A DNA stretch of 45,432 bases from the NCBI GenBank assembly GCA_964607675.1, contig CAZSLC010000015.1:1-45432 (forward strand), written 5' to 3'. The position numbers and the translations under genes were made by a program. Each line of letters begins with the position of its first letter. Within the stretch, counting starts at the first letter, position 1. The stretch is from CAZSLC01 sp964607675 (GTDB lineage: Bacteria > Bacteroidota > Bacteroidia > Bacteroidales > UBA932). The notes under the pieces are model-generated. The model was given only the letters and a program-made list of their open reading frames with translations. It had not been told where the DNA came from and made no database searches. Shown here piece after piece: positions 26,115 through 35,023 of this stretch.

Positions 26115-26617
26115 GCTGCTATTCCTATACTCACAGATACATTTAAAGAGTGCTTGGTTCCAAATTGAGGAATTTCAATAGTAAAATCACTCTGATTAAC
26201 AACATCTTGTTGAACACCTTTTACCTCATTTCCGAAAATAAGAGCATATTTATTGTTCGGCGATGGGGTAAAGTTGTTTATAGGGGTAGAATTTTCTGTT
26301 TGTTCAATGCTAATAATAGTGTATCCTTCAGATTTCAACTGTTTTACAAGGTCTAATGTCTCTTTGTAATATTCCCAGTTGACAGAAAACTCAGCACCGA
26401 GAGCAGACTTATGAATCTCAGCAGATGGGGGTATTGCGCATATACCGCAAAGGTATATTTTGTCAATCAAAAAAGCATCTGAAGTTCTAAATGCAGAGCC
26501 AATATTGTGTTGACTGCGGATATTGTCGAGAACAATGACGAAAGGTGTTTTTTTTAGTTCTCTATATTGTTCATTGTCAGGCCTTCCCAACTCTATATTT
26601 AATAATTTCCTAAACAT
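26069..26617 (-). CDS. TrmH family (SpoU) RNA methyltransferase
   Basis: A 182-residue SPOUT-class enzyme. Three signature motifs are in order: DNIRSQHNIGSAFRTSDAF, ALIFGNEVKGV and IPQFGTKHSLNVSVSIGIAAY, which make the knotted S-adenosylmethionine site. It would methylate a ribose 2'-OH in tRNA or rRNA; the target cannot be assigned. It lacks the N-terminal substrate-binding extension of the larger rRNA enzymes. Its last 15 codons lie antisense to the end of the S9 peptidase gene, and it diverges from glyA. Confidence 0.9.
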   Translation of the reverse strand: MFRKLLNIELGRPDNEQYRELKKTPFVIVLDNIRSQHNIGSAFRTSDAFLIDKIYLCGICAIPPSAEIHKSALGAEFSVNWEYYKETLDLVKQLKSEGYTIISIEQTENSTPINNFTPSPNNKYALIFGNEVKGVQQDVVNQSDFTIEIPQFGTKHSLNVSVSIGIAAYSFTLPFLTNLSNH

Positions 26618-26648
26618 TTTGAGTACGCATTTTTTTTGCTTAATTTCG
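26618..26648 (+). promoter_or_regulatory. Putative glyA promoter
   Basis: A -33-like TTTG ends at 26621, then 19 bases, then TAATTTCG at 26641-26648, a one-mismatch version of TAnnTTTG. The glyA ATG follows at 26675. The spacing is ideal for the Bacteroidota sigma factor. Confidence 0.45.
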
Positions 26649-26656
26649 CAAAGTTA
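26649..26656 (-). promoter_or_regulatory. Putative -7 box for the trmH-like gene
   Basis: The minus strand reads TAACTTTG, a full match to TAnnTTTG, 31 bases before the ATG at 26617. It abuts the -7 box of glyA on the other strand, so the two promoters overlap. Confidence 0.4.
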
Positions 26657-26674
26657 AAATTTATATAAAATAAT

Positions 26675-27970
26675 ATGAAACAAGATCTTGAAATCTCTGA
26701 ATTGATTAAAAAAGAAGAAAATAGACAGCTTCACGGAATTGAGTTAATCGCTTCTGAGAATTTTGTAAGTAACAGTGTTCTCGCTGCTTTAGGCTCATGT
26801 CTAACAAACAAGTATGCTGAAGGTTACCCTGGTGCACGCTACTATGGTGGTTGTGAGGTGGTTGACCAAGTAGAGCAGCTTGCTATTGACAGACTTTGCA
26901 AATTATTTGACGCTGAATATGCAAATGTTCAACCGCACTCTGGTGCACAAGCCAATATGGCCGTATTTATGGCTTGCTTGAAACCAGGTGATACTTTTAT
27001 GGGACTTGATTTAGCTCATGGAGGACACCTAACTCACGGTTCCCCAGTGAATATGTCAGGTATTATCTATCATGCAGTTTCTTACCAACTTAACGAGCAA
27101 ACAGGTTTAGTAGATTATGACGAAATGGAGAAAAAAGCTCTTGAGCACAGGCCAAAACTTATTGTTGGTGGTGCATCTGCGTATTCAAGAGAATGGGATT
27201 GGGCTAGGATGAGAGAAATCGCTGATAAAGTGGGTGCTATCTTAATGGTTGATATGGCTCACCCAGCAGGTCTAATTGCTGCTGGTTTGCTATCTAACCC
27301 TGTTAAGTATGCACATATTGTTACCTCAACAACTCACAAGACATTAAGAGGTCCACGTGGTGGTATTATTATTATTGGAAAAGATTTTGATAATCCATGG
27401 GGACTTACTACTCCTAAGGGTGTAATCAAAAAAATGTCTGCTGTTATCAACTCAAGTGTATTCCCTGGCATCCAAGGTGGACCACTTGAACATTGTATTG
27501 CAGCAAAAGCTGTAGCTTTCTTCGAAGCTCTTCAACCCGAATTTAAAACATACCAAACTCAAGTTAAGAAAAATGCTGCTGCTATGGCCGATTCTTTCTT
27601 AAAGAGAGGTTACCATGTGGTGTCAGGTGGTACAGATAATCACGTTATGTTGATAGATTTGAGAACTAAATTCCCAGAACTTACAGGAAAGGTTGCAGAG
27701 AAAACTTTAGTACGTGCAGACATAACAGTTAACAAAAACATGGTACCTTTTGACAGTCGTTCTCCTTTTACTACTTCAGGTATTAGAGTAGGTACCCCAG
27801 CAATCACATCTAGAGGTCTTGTTGAAAAAGACATAGATGGTATCGTAGAATTGATTGATGAGGTTCTTAGAAACATTCACGACAAAGATATGATTGAACA
27901 AGCTGTTCTTGACAAAGTAAAATCAGCAGCTCGTGCTATGATGTCTGGTCGTCCACTTAACGCTTGGTAA
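26675..27970 (+). CDS. glyA: Serine hydroxymethyltransferase
   Basis: A 431-residue fold-type I PLP enzyme with ELIASENF at the start, AEGYPGARYYGG, MVDMAHPAGLIA, and the PLP lysine K222 in TSTTHKTLRGPRGG. It converts serine and tetrahydrofolate to glycine and methylene-tetrahydrofolate. The extra segment at 242-260 (DNPWGLTTPKGVIKKM) is a variant usual in Bacteroidota. It stands alone with a promoter and a strong terminator. Arginine codons CGT and CGC are used more here than in the neighbours, as expected for a highly expressed gene. Confidence 0.97.
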   Translation: MKQDLEISELIKKEENRQLHGIELIASENFVSNSVLAALGSCLTNKYAEGYPGARYYGGCEVVDQVEQLAIDRLCKLFDAEYANVQPHSGAQANMAVFMACLKPGDTFMGLDLAHGGHLTHGSPVNMSGIIYHAVSYQLNEQTGLVDYDEMEKKALEHRPKLIVGGASAYSREWDWARMREIADKVGAILMVDMAHPAGLIAAGLLSNPVKYAHIVTSTTHKTLRGPRGGIIIIGKDFDNPWGLTTPKGVIKKMSAVINSSVFPGIQGGPLEHCIAAKAVAFFEALQPEFKTYQTQVKKNAAAMADSFLKRGYHVVSGGTDNHVMLIDLRTKFPELTGKVAEKTLVRADITVNKNMVPFDSRSPFTTSGIRVGTPAITSRGLVEKDIDGIVELIDEVLRNIHDKDMIEQAVLDKVKSAARAMMSGRPLNAW

Positions 27971-27993
27971 ATCAGTAAATAAACATACTTTAG

Positions 27994-28028
27994 GCCATCG
28001 ATATTATATCCTTATCGATGGCTTTTTT
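27994..28028 (+). terminator. Rho-independent terminator after glyA
   Basis: A perfect 10 bp stem (GCCATCGATA / TATCGATGGC) with a 9-base loop is followed by six T. It begins 24 bases after the glyA stop. Confidence 0.85.
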
Positions 28029-28045
28029 ATAATTACTATAATATT

Positions 28046-30142
28046 ATGAAAATCATTTTTTTATTTATTTCATTATTTTTGACAACACAGATGCTATCTG
28101 CCCAATCCTTTAGAGATGTTTATTCCAAGAATGACAACATAGAGGATAGAGTAAAACTTGTAGTAGGAGATGCGTATAATATCAGATGGGTAGATGATAC
28201 CACTCTGACATATTGCATTCGATTATCAGGAGGAGATGAAACAATTTATCTACTCAATTCGCACTCTAAGGATAAAAAGGTGATAACAAAAGAGGAATTG
28301 GCCTCATATGAGAGAGGTAATAAAACCAAGCGAAATATAAGCGATACAATCATCTCCCCAGATGGTAAGTATAGTGCATATATTAAAAATGCCAATGTGT
28401 GGGTCAAAGAGAAAGACCAAGAAGAGACTCAGCTTAGTTATGATGCAGAGTTTTACGACAATCAAGGTAAATCAAAAATGTATTATTCTGGATTATATTG
28501 GTCACCTGATTCAAAAAAACTTGTCTCAATGAAAATAGAAGATGTGAAAGAGAGACAAATACCCATTGTTGAATCATCCCCAAAGGATCAGTCTCAACCC
28601 AAATTAACGATGTATGACTATGCTAAACCAGGGGATAAATTACCTGTAACCATTCCTGTCCTCTTTGATGTGGAGAAAAAAGAGATAGTGCATAGTGATA
28701 TGTCGAGATATAGTGTGGGACAATATTTTTTACAATTCAATAGGTGGAATAAAGATTCCAGAAGTTTTATTTTCGAATTCAACCCAAGGGGGCATCAGTA
28801 TTATCAGGTAGTACAAGTAGATGCAGTGACAGGTAATCAAAAGATCCTTATAGATGAGAAGAGTGATACATTTATTTATTACTATAACAATTGCTTGTTT
28901 TTTACTGAGAATGAAGATATTATATGGGCTTCACAAAGAGATGGATGGAGGCATTTGTATTTAGTAGACAGCAAAACGGGTGCATATAAACAATTGACAA
29001 AAGGTGATTGGGTGGTAAGAGATCTACAACTTATCACTAAAGATTTTCTCCTTTTTACAGCCAATGGAAGAAATTCAATATCTGGAGAATATAATCAGAA
29101 TTATTATTCTAAGTTTCCAAAAGTTGGAGATAGTGAAGGGGGAGAAGATCCTTATAATATACATTTACTGAAATTGGACTTAAAGACAATGTCTATTACC
29201 GACTTAACACCAGAATATGCAAACCATATCATTACCTTCAATAAAGATAAGAGTATGTTTGTTGATAAATTCTCAAGGCCAGAAATGCCTCCTGTTACAC
29301 TACTACGTCGTATCTCTGATGGTAATGTGGTAGCGGAACTTGGGAGGGCAGATATTAGTGCTCTAAAAAAATCGGGATGGACAGCCCCTGAAACTTTCGT
29401 AGCAAAAGGGAGAGATGGAAAGACAGATATATGGGGGACTATCTTCAAACCATACAATTTTAACCCTAAGAAAAAATACCCTGTAATTGAATATATCTAC
29501 GCTGGTCCACATGACTCCTTTGCCCCTAAAGATTTTATGGCGTACGACAGATATTTTAAACTTAATGAATTGGGGTTTATCGTTGTTTGCATTGACGGGA
29601 TGGGAACTAAAAATCGTTCAAAATCTTTCCACGATGTATGTTGGAGAAATTTGAAGGATTCGGGATTCCCTGACAGAATAAAATGGATAAAGGAAGCGGC
29701 ATCTACCCGTAAATACATGGACATCTCTAAAGTGGGGATATATGGTTATTCTGCAGGTGGACAAAGTACATTATCAGCACTACTTAATTTTGGAGATTTC
29801 TATAAAGTAGGAGTCGCTTTATGTGGTTGCCATGACAATAGAATGGATAAAATATGGTGGAATGAGCAATGGATGGGCTATCCTATCGGAAAATGGTATT
29901 CAGAAAATTCAAATGTTGACAATGCTTATAAATTGAACGGAGAATTGTTGATAATAAATGGTCAGATGGACACTAATGTAGATCCAGCCTCATCGCTTCA
30001 AGTAATAAAAGAGTTAATCAAAGCAGATAAAGATTTTGAACAATTATACCTTCCTGGATATGGCCATGGATTGGGTGACAAGTACGTTACAAGGAGAGTC
30101 TTTGAATTTTTCTGGAAGAGAATAATTCATCGTGGAGAGTAA
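28046..30142 (+). CDS. S9 family peptidase, secreted (dipeptidyl peptidase IV-like)
   Basis: A 698-residue protein with a signal peptide (IIFLFISLFLTTQMLSAQ). The N-terminal DPP IV-type beta-propeller is seen in ISPDGKYSAYIKNANVWV, YWSPDSKKLVSMKI and RDGWRHLYLVD. The C-terminal hydrolase has Ser569 in GYSAGGQ, Asp642 in NGQMDTNVDP and His674 in PGYGHGLGD. The GYSAGG form differs from the GWSYGG of classical DPP IV, so exopeptidase specificity is not assured. It probably takes part in peptide use in the periplasm together with the other S9 enzyme upstream. Its stop overlaps the convergent YgjP-like gene by 16 bases. Confidence 0.88.
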   Translation: MKIIFLFISLFLTTQMLSAQSFRDVYSKNDNIEDRVKLVVGDAYNIRWVDDTTLTYCIRLSGGDETIYLLNSHSKDKKVITKEELASYERGNKTKRNISDTIISPDGKYSAYIKNANVWVKEKDQEETQLSYDAEFYDNQGKSKMYYSGLYWSPDSKKLVSMKIEDVKERQIPIVESSPKDQSQPKLTMYDYAKPGDKLPVTIPVLFDVEKKEIVHSDMSRYSVGQYFLQFNRWNKDSRSFIFEFNPRGHQYYQVVQVDAVTGNQKILIDEKSDTFIYYYNNCLFFTENEDIIWASQRDGWRHLYLVDSKTGAYKQLTKGDWVVRDLQLITKDFLLFTANGRNSISGEYNQNYYSKFPKVGDSEGGEDPYNIHLLKLDLKTMSITDLTPEYANHIITFNKDKSMFVDKFSRPEMPPVTLLRRISDGNVVAELGRADISALKKSGWTAPETFVAKGRDGKTDIWGTIFKPYNFNPKKKYPVIEYIYAGPHDSFAPKDFMAYDRYFKLNELGFIVVCIDGMGTKNRSKSFHDVCWRNLKDSGFPDRIKWIKEAASTRKYMDISKVGIYGYSAGGQSTLSALLNFGDFYKVGVALCGCHDNRMDKIWWNEQWMGYPIGKWYSENSNVDNAYKLNGELLIINGQMDTNVDPASSLQVIKELIKADKDFEQLYLPGYGHGLGDKYVTRRVFEFFWKRIIHRGE

Positions 30143-30720
30143 CTGCGTAATTCTTTTGAGAGTCGCTTCTCTTGATTATTGAGAATAGAATTCAATAGAA
30201 AGTGGAACTCTTCACCGTGGTTGTGATGTTTGAGGTGGCACAACTCATGTAAAATGACATAATCAATTAATTCTTGAGGAAGGTATATTAACCTTATATT
30301 GAGATTGATATTGTTTCTTGAAGAACAAGAGCCCCAATTGGACACATTGTTTTTGAGTGCCACTTTATTAAATATGAATCCATGTTTTGCAGAGAGCTCG
30401 TAGAGGCGTGGGACTAACATTTCCCGTGCCTCTTTTCTTATTTTATTGATTTGTTTTGTATCGTGAGGTATTTCAATAATTTTTCCACTCTGCTGGGCAA
30501 TACTCCTTCTCCTTCTCTCTCGTTCTATACTCTTTTTTATCCAGTCTATATTACTTTCAACGAATGATTGAGCCTTCGAAAAAGAGACATACCAAGGGAG
30601 GGTCACTAATATACCATTTCTGTGATGTAGCGTTAAACGAATATTTTTATTGCTACTATTTTTGGTGTACTTGATCTCTCCTATTATTGGATGTACAATT
30701 ATTTTCTCAAAGACTATCAC
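30127..30720 (-). CDS. YgjP-like (DUF45) metallopeptidase-fold protein
   Basis: A 197-residue protein with the family blocks KNIRLTLHHRNGILVTLP (N-terminal domain), NWGSCSSRNNINLN, and the zinc motif H158ELCH162 with a third ligand H168 (LKHHNHGEEF). YgjP/DUF45 proteins resemble SprT and M48 peptidases; a substrate has not been settled. It has no signal peptide, so it should be cytoplasmic. The gene is convergent with the DPP IV-like gene and divergent from rpsO. Confidence 0.88.
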   Translation of the reverse strand: MIVFEKIIVHPIIGEIKYTKNSSNKNIRLTLHHRNGILVTLPWYVSFSKAQSFVESNIDWIKKSIERERRRRSIAQQSGKIIEIPHDTKQINKIRKEAREMLVPRLYELSAKHGFIFNKVALKNNVSNWGSCSSRNNINLNIRLIYLPQELIDYVILHELCHLKHHNHGEEFHFLLNSILNNQEKRLSKELRSYSPR

Positions 30721-30763
30721 CTATTTACATGATTTCTTGATTTGGGCAAAGGTAAATAAAAAC

Positions 30764-30793
30764 TTGTACTATCAATATTTATTTATATCTTTG
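30764..30793 (+). promoter_or_regulatory. rpsO promoter
   Basis: TTG at 30764-30766, 19 bases, then TATCTTTG at 30786-30793, a full match to the Bacteroidota -33/-7 arrangement. The rpsO ATG is 45 bases further. Within the leader, TCCCAATTTTGGGA (30798-30811) can form a small hairpin of unclear role. Confidence 0.65.
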
Positions 30794-30838
30794 CACTCCC
30801 AATTTTGGGATAAAATTTTTAATATCATTTGCTTAGTT

Positions 30839-31114
30839 ATGGCAGAATACCTTGCAGCAGACAAAAAGCAAGAGATTTTCGGACAATACGGGAAGTCTAA
30901 TATGGACACCGGCTCACCTGAGAGTCAGATTGCACTATTTTCCTACCGTATCGCTCACCTTACCAAACATCTTCAAGAGAATAAAAAAGATTTTGGTACA
31001 CAAAGAGCTTTACTTAGATTAGTTGGTAAGAGACGTCGTCTCCTTGATTATTTGAAGAGTAAAGACATTGAGAGGTACAGAGAAATTGTGAAGGCTTTGA
31101 ACCTTCGTAAATAA
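30839..31114 (+). CDS. rpsO: 30S ribosomal protein S15
   Basis: The 91-residue protein starts MAEYLAADKKQEIFGQYG and contains TGSPESQIALFSYRIAHLTKHL and LLRLVGKRRRLLDYLKSKD, the standard S15 sequence that binds 16S rRNA helices 20-22. An upstream frame extends to 30650, but it reads through the promoter, so the ATG at 30839 is used. pnp follows after a hairpin, the same gene pair as in many bacteria. Confidence 0.97.
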   Translation: MAEYLAADKKQEIFGQYGKSNMDTGSPESQIALFSYRIAHLTKHLQENKKDFGTQRALLRLVGKRRRLLDYLKSKDIERYREIVKALNLRK

Positions 31115-31117
31115 TAG

Positions 31118-31139
31118 AAAGGTGCAAAGAGCACCTTTT
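31118..31139 (+). terminator. Hairpin between rpsO and pnp (attenuator or processing site)
   Basis: An 8 bp stem AAAGGTGC / GCACCTTT with a 5-base loop AAAGA, ending in TTTTC. The T run is mostly in the stem, so it is likely a leaky terminator or RNA-processing hairpin. It begins 3 bases after the rpsO stop. Confidence 0.5.
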
Positions 31140-31158
31140 CTTATATAAATTGAATGTT

Positions 31159-33453
31159 ATGAATATAATAAAAAAGAACATCACATTGGGTGATGGAAGG
31201 GTCATTGAGATCGAAACTGGTAAGTTGGCAAAACAGGCTGACGGGTCAGTTGTAGTAAAAATGGGTGACACTATGTTGCTCGCTACTGTAACCTGTGCTA
31301 AGGAGGCTAAAGAAGATGTAGATTTTATGCCTCTTTCTGTAGAGTATAAAGAAAAGTTTGCCGCTGCTGGACGTTTCCCAGGTGGATTCATGAAAAGAGA
31401 GGGGCGTGCATCAGATTATGAAATTTTAATTGCACGACTTATTGACAGAGCCTTGCGTCCACTGTTTCCTGACGATTTCCATGCAGAGGTATTTGTCAAT
31501 GTCATTTTGATATCTGCTGACAAAGAGACAATGCCTGATGCTCTTGCAGGACTTGCAGCTTCTGCTGCTCTTGCTGTGAGTGACATTCCTTTTGGCGGAC
31601 CTATATCGGAGGTTAGAGTGGCAAGGGTAAATGGGGAGTTGATGATTAATCCGACATTCGCTCAACTCGAGGGTGCAGACATTGATATTATGGTAGCTGC
31701 CACTTATGACAATATTATGATGGTTGAGGGAGAAATGAAGGAAGTGAGTGAAAAAGAGATGCTTGACGCTATCAAATTTGCGCATGAAGAGATCAAGAGA
31801 CATTGTAAAGCACAAATGGAGTTAACCCAAGAAGTTGGTAAGGTTGAAAAGAGGGTTTATTGTCACGAAACTAATGACGAAGCACTTAGAGAGGCCATCA
31901 ACAAATACTGCTATGATAAATGTTATGCCATTGCTAAAGGTGGTACAGCAAAACATGAGAGAGAAGATGCCTTTGAGGCCTTAAAAGGTGAGTTTATAGA
32001 GACTTTACCAGAAGAAGAGAGGGATGAAAAAGCAACAATGATTGGGCGTTATTATCATGATGTAGAGAAGAGAGCGATGAGAAGAATGATCCTTGATGAG
32101 GGAATTAGATTGGATGGTAGATCAACTACTCAAGTACGTCCTATATGGAGCGAAGTTGGTTATCTTCCTGGTGCTCATGGATCGGCTATTTTCACAAGAG
32201 GTGAGACACAATCTCTTACCACAGTTACACTCGGTACTAAACTGGATATGAAGGAGATGGATGAAGTCCTAATGCAAAACACTCAACAATTTGTTCTTCA
32301 TTACAATTTCCCTCCTTTTTCTACAGGTGAAGCGAAACCACAGAGGGGAGTTGGTCGTAGAGAAATCGGGCATGGTAACTTAGCATTTAGAGCACTTAAA
32401 CCGATGGTGCCTATAGGAGAAGAGAATCCGTATGCAGTCAGAGTAGTCTCAGATATTTTAGAGTCCAATGGTTCATCTTCTATGGCTACAGTTTGTGCAG
32501 GAACACTTGCATTGATGGATGCTGGAGTTAAGTTGAAGAAACCTGTATCAGGTATAGCAATGGGACTTATCTCAGATTCTGAAAGTGATAAATATGCAAT
32601 TCTTACCGATATACTTGGGGATGAGGATCATTTAGGAGATATGGACTTTAAAGTAACAGGGACCAAGGATGGTATTACTGCTACACAAATGGATATCAAG
32701 GTTGATGGACTTTCATACGAAGTATTAGAAAAAGCATTGGAACAAGCTCGTCAAGGACGTGTACACATTATGGGAGAGATGATGAAAACCATTTCAGAAC
32801 CTCGCGAAGATTATAGACCAAATGTACCTCGCATCATTCAAATAGTTATCCCTGGTGAGTTTATTGGGGCTGTTATTGGGACAGGGGGAAAAGTTATTCA
32901 AGAGATACAAAAAACGACAGGTACTACCATTACCATTACTGAAGTTGATAAAACGGGGGTAATAGATATTTTTGGAGAGAATAAGGAGTCGATGGATGCT
33001 GCACTTGCAAGAATTAAAGCAATTACGACCGTTCCTGAAGTTGGAGAAGTATATCACGGCAAAGTGGTTTCGATATTAGATTTTGGAGCATTTGTTGAAA
33101 TTTTACCAGGTAAGGAGGGGCTCTTGCACATTTCTGAGCTTGATTACAAGAAAGTTGAAAAAGTTGAGGATGTTTTAAAAGTTGGAGAAGAAGTTGATGT
33201 TAAGCTCCTTGAGATTGATCCTAAGAGTGGTAAAATGAGACTCTCTAAGAGAGCTTTAATGGAAAAACCTGAAGGATGGGTTGAAAGAGAACGTAAACCT
33301 CGTCTTGAAGGGGGAGCTCCAAGGGGCCCAAGAAGGGAAGGAAGAGATAACAGAGACAGCAGAGATAGAGGTGGTAGAGACAATAGAGATAATAGAGAAC
33401 ACAGAGAGCAAAGAGAATATCGTGAACGGAGGGTGGATGAGCAGAAGGATTAG
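31159..33453 (+). CDS. pnp: Polyribonucleotide nucleotidyltransferase
   Basis: A 764-residue PNPase with two RNase PH domains (first with FAAAGRFPGGFMKREGR, second with RLDGRSTTQVRPIWSE and GDMDFKVTGT), a KH domain (VIGTGGKVIQEIQKTTG) and an S1 domain (GKVVSILDFGAFVEILPG). It degrades RNA 3' to 5' by phosphorolysis and is part of RNA quality control. The start is the ATG at 31159 (MNIIKKNITLGDGR); the frame also allows a TTG at 31150. Beyond the S1 domain is a tail of about 55 residues rich in Arg, Asp, Asn and Gly, longer than in E. coli. A strong terminator follows. Confidence 0.96.
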   Translation: MNIIKKNITLGDGRVIEIETGKLAKQADGSVVVKMGDTMLLATVTCAKEAKEDVDFMPLSVEYKEKFAAAGRFPGGFMKREGRASDYEILIARLIDRALRPLFPDDFHAEVFVNVILISADKETMPDALAGLAASAALAVSDIPFGGPISEVRVARVNGELMINPTFAQLEGADIDIMVAATYDNIMMVEGEMKEVSEKEMLDAIKFAHEEIKRHCKAQMELTQEVGKVEKRVYCHETNDEALREAINKYCYDKCYAIAKGGTAKHEREDAFEALKGEFIETLPEEERDEKATMIGRYYHDVEKRAMRRMILDEGIRLDGRSTTQVRPIWSEVGYLPGAHGSAIFTRGETQSLTTVTLGTKLDMKEMDEVLMQNTQQFVLHYNFPPFSTGEAKPQRGVGRREIGHGNLAFRALKPMVPIGEENPYAVRVVSDILESNGSSSMATVCAGTLALMDAGVKLKKPVSGIAMGLISDSESDKYAILTDILGDEDHLGDMDFKVTGTKDGITATQMDIKVDGLSYEVLEKALEQARQGRVHIMGEMMKTISEPREDYRPNVPRIIQIVIPGEFIGAVIGTGGKVIQEIQKTTGTTITITEVDKTGVIDIFGENKESMDAALARIKAITTVPEVGEVYHGKVVSILDFGAFVEILPGKEGLLHISELDYKKVEKVEDVLKVGEEVDVKLLEIDPKSGKMRLSKRALMEKPEGWVERERKPRLEGGAPRGPRREGRDNRDSRDRGGRDNRDNREHREQREYRERRVDEQKD

Positions 33454-33474
33454 TTGTTTGTCTATAAATATTAT

Positions 33475-33511
33475 AAAAGCCTGCACAACGAATTGTTTGC
33501 AGGCTTTTTTA
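33475..33511. terminator. Bidirectional terminator between pnp and a convergent gene
   Basis: An 11 bp stem AAAAGCCTGCA / TGCAGGCTTTT with a 12-base loop is followed by TTTTTT on the plus strand; the A run on the other side gives T on the minus strand. It can end pnp and the convergent hypothetical gene. Confidence 0.85.
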
Positions 33512-33531
33512 TTACAAATAGAGAGGCCTAA

Positions 33532-33837
33532 TTATTTTTTAGCATCTTTTTCGCTCATTATTTTGCTTAATTCCTCATAAATCGAATCAAGATTTTCTAG
33601 GAATGAGTTATATAATTTTGTAAAATAGCTCTTAATCTCTTTTTTGTCTTCAACTATCTTTCTATATCCTTTGATTGAGTCAATGGTTTCGTTGTGAAGA
33701 TTAACTGCTGAATAATACAATTGATCAGCTTTAGCTAACATATCATCATTGTCAACAAAAGTGCTGCAAATAAAAAGGTCTCCGAGGAACTCCTCTGTCA
33801 TAAAAGTGACATCTTTTTTTAATACTCTTAAATTCAT
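33532..33837 (-). CDS. Small conserved-looking hypothetical protein
   Basis: A 101-residue acidic, probably all-helical protein with no signal peptide or membrane segment. The start MNLRVLKKDVTFMTEEFLGD and the remainder (ADQLYYSAVNLHNETIDSI, ending IMSEKDAKK) look like a small Bacteroidales protein family that I recall only as hypothetical. No catalytic motif is seen. It lies 10 bases after the epimerase gene on the same strand and may be its last operon member, with the bidirectional terminator behind it. Confidence 0.65.
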   Translation of the reverse strand: MNLRVLKKDVTFMTEEFLGDLFICSTFVDNDDMLAKADQLYYSAVNLHNETIDSIKGYRKIVEDKKEIKSYFTKLYNSFLENLDSIYEELSKIMSEKDAKK

Positions 33838-33847
33838 ATAATTATAA

Positions 33848-35023
33848 TTATAGTTTAATAATTCCTAGTTTTTTTGTTAAACCTAAGCCTGGTTTATCCT
33901 CTAATGTTATCTTACCATCTACAAGTTTCATTCCATCAAAACAGTCATTTGATAGAAGGCAGTTGCCATCAAGGTCCGCCCATATTACTTTTGGGGCGAT
34001 TTGTGCAGCTGCAGAAATTGCTACGGATGTCTCAGTCATGCATCCCACCATCAATTTCATATTGAAAGCATTGGCCATTGTAATCATCTCCCTTGCCTCA
34101 CGTAGCCCAGTGCATTTCATCAACTTTATGTTGATGCCATGAAATGCCCCTTTAAGCTGCTGGATATCCCTCAGTCTTTGGCAAGATTCGTCTGCAATAA
34201 TTGGAAGTGGACTCCTTTCTGTTATCCATGCGTTATCGTCAAGGAGATATTTAGACATAGGCTGTTCCACCATTTTTACATTTCTCTCACTAAGCCAATT
34301 GATCATCTCAAGTGCATAGTGCTTCTCTTTCCACCCTTGATTGGCATCAACAATTATGGGGGTATTTGTCTTTGCCCTTATGAGATTGATCATCCTCTTA
34401 TCTTGTGCATCCCCCATTCCTAATTTAACTTTTATCACCTTAGTCCAAGAGGCTTCATCTATTTTTGTGTTAACTATTCTATCATCGGCGTCATATCCAA
34501 TGGTATAACTGGTGCATGGCGTATCGTTTGGATTGAAACCCCACATTTTCCACCATGGTTGTCCCATGATATTACCAACCAAATCATGGAGAGCAATATC
34601 AATAGAAGCTTTTGCTGCAGTATTATTAGTGGTGAGTTTGTCAACCTCTGTCATTATGTCGTCAATTTGGAAAGGGTTGTCAAATTTAGGAAGTACATTG
34701 GCGGATGCCTTTATTAGAAAATCATTGACAGATGCCTGTGTTTCACCTAAATATGGAGGCATAGCAGCCTCTCCGTATCCAGTATATCCATTCCAACTTA
34801 ATCTTGTGATTACAATTGGAGTAGTTTTTCTCGAAGAGCCAGAAATAGTAAAAGTGAATTTCATTACCCCTTCGAAATTTTCCCAATCAAGTTGCAGTTT
34901 TTTATTCTCACTGATCTTAACCTGATGCTTCTTTTGGGCAAAAATATCCATAGGATTAAGTAATGCTGCAGCGGCAGTTACGATACCTGCCGTCTTAAAA
35001 AATTCTCTTCTGTTTTGTTTCAT
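33848..35023 (-). CDS. Dipeptide epimerase (enolase superfamily), Tat signal
   Basis: A 391-residue enolase-superfamily enzyme of the muconate lactonising/dipeptide epimerase group. The catalytic residues are in place: K198xK200 (VIKVKLG), metal ligands D226 (VDANQGW), E253 (VEQP), D278 (ADES) and K300 (INIKLMKCTG). The likely reaction is L-Ala-D/L-Glu epimerisation in murein peptide recovery. The N-terminus NRREFFKTAGIVTAAAALL is a twin-arginine-type signal, so the enzyme may be exported folded. It overlaps the NlpC/P60 gene upstream by 4 bases, which supports the peptidoglycan role. Exact substrate is inferred. Confidence 0.88.
   Translation of the reverse strand: MKQNRREFFKTAGIVTAAAALLNPMDIFAQKKHQVKISENKKLQLDWENFEGVMKFTFTISGSSRKTTPIVITRLSWNGYTGYGEAAMPPYLGETQASVNDFLIKASANVLPKFDNPFQIDDIMTEVDKLTTNNTAAKASIDIALHDLVGNIMGQPWWKMWGFNPNDTPCTSYTIGYDADDRIVNTKIDEASWTKVIKVKLGMGDAQDKRMINLIRAKTNTPIIVDANQGWKEKHYALEMINWLSERNVKMVEQPMSKYLLDDNAWITERSPLPIIADESCQRLRDIQQLKGAFHGINIKLMKCTGLREAREMITMANAFNMKLMVGCMTETSVAISAAAQIAPKVIWADLDGNCLLSNDCFDGMKLVDGKITLEDKPGLGLTKKLGIIKL

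Noticed and set aside
30650..30838. N-terminal extension of S15
   Set aside because: The extension would run through the rpsO promoter (30764-30793) and into the opposite-strand gene; S15 starts at MAEYLAADKKQ.
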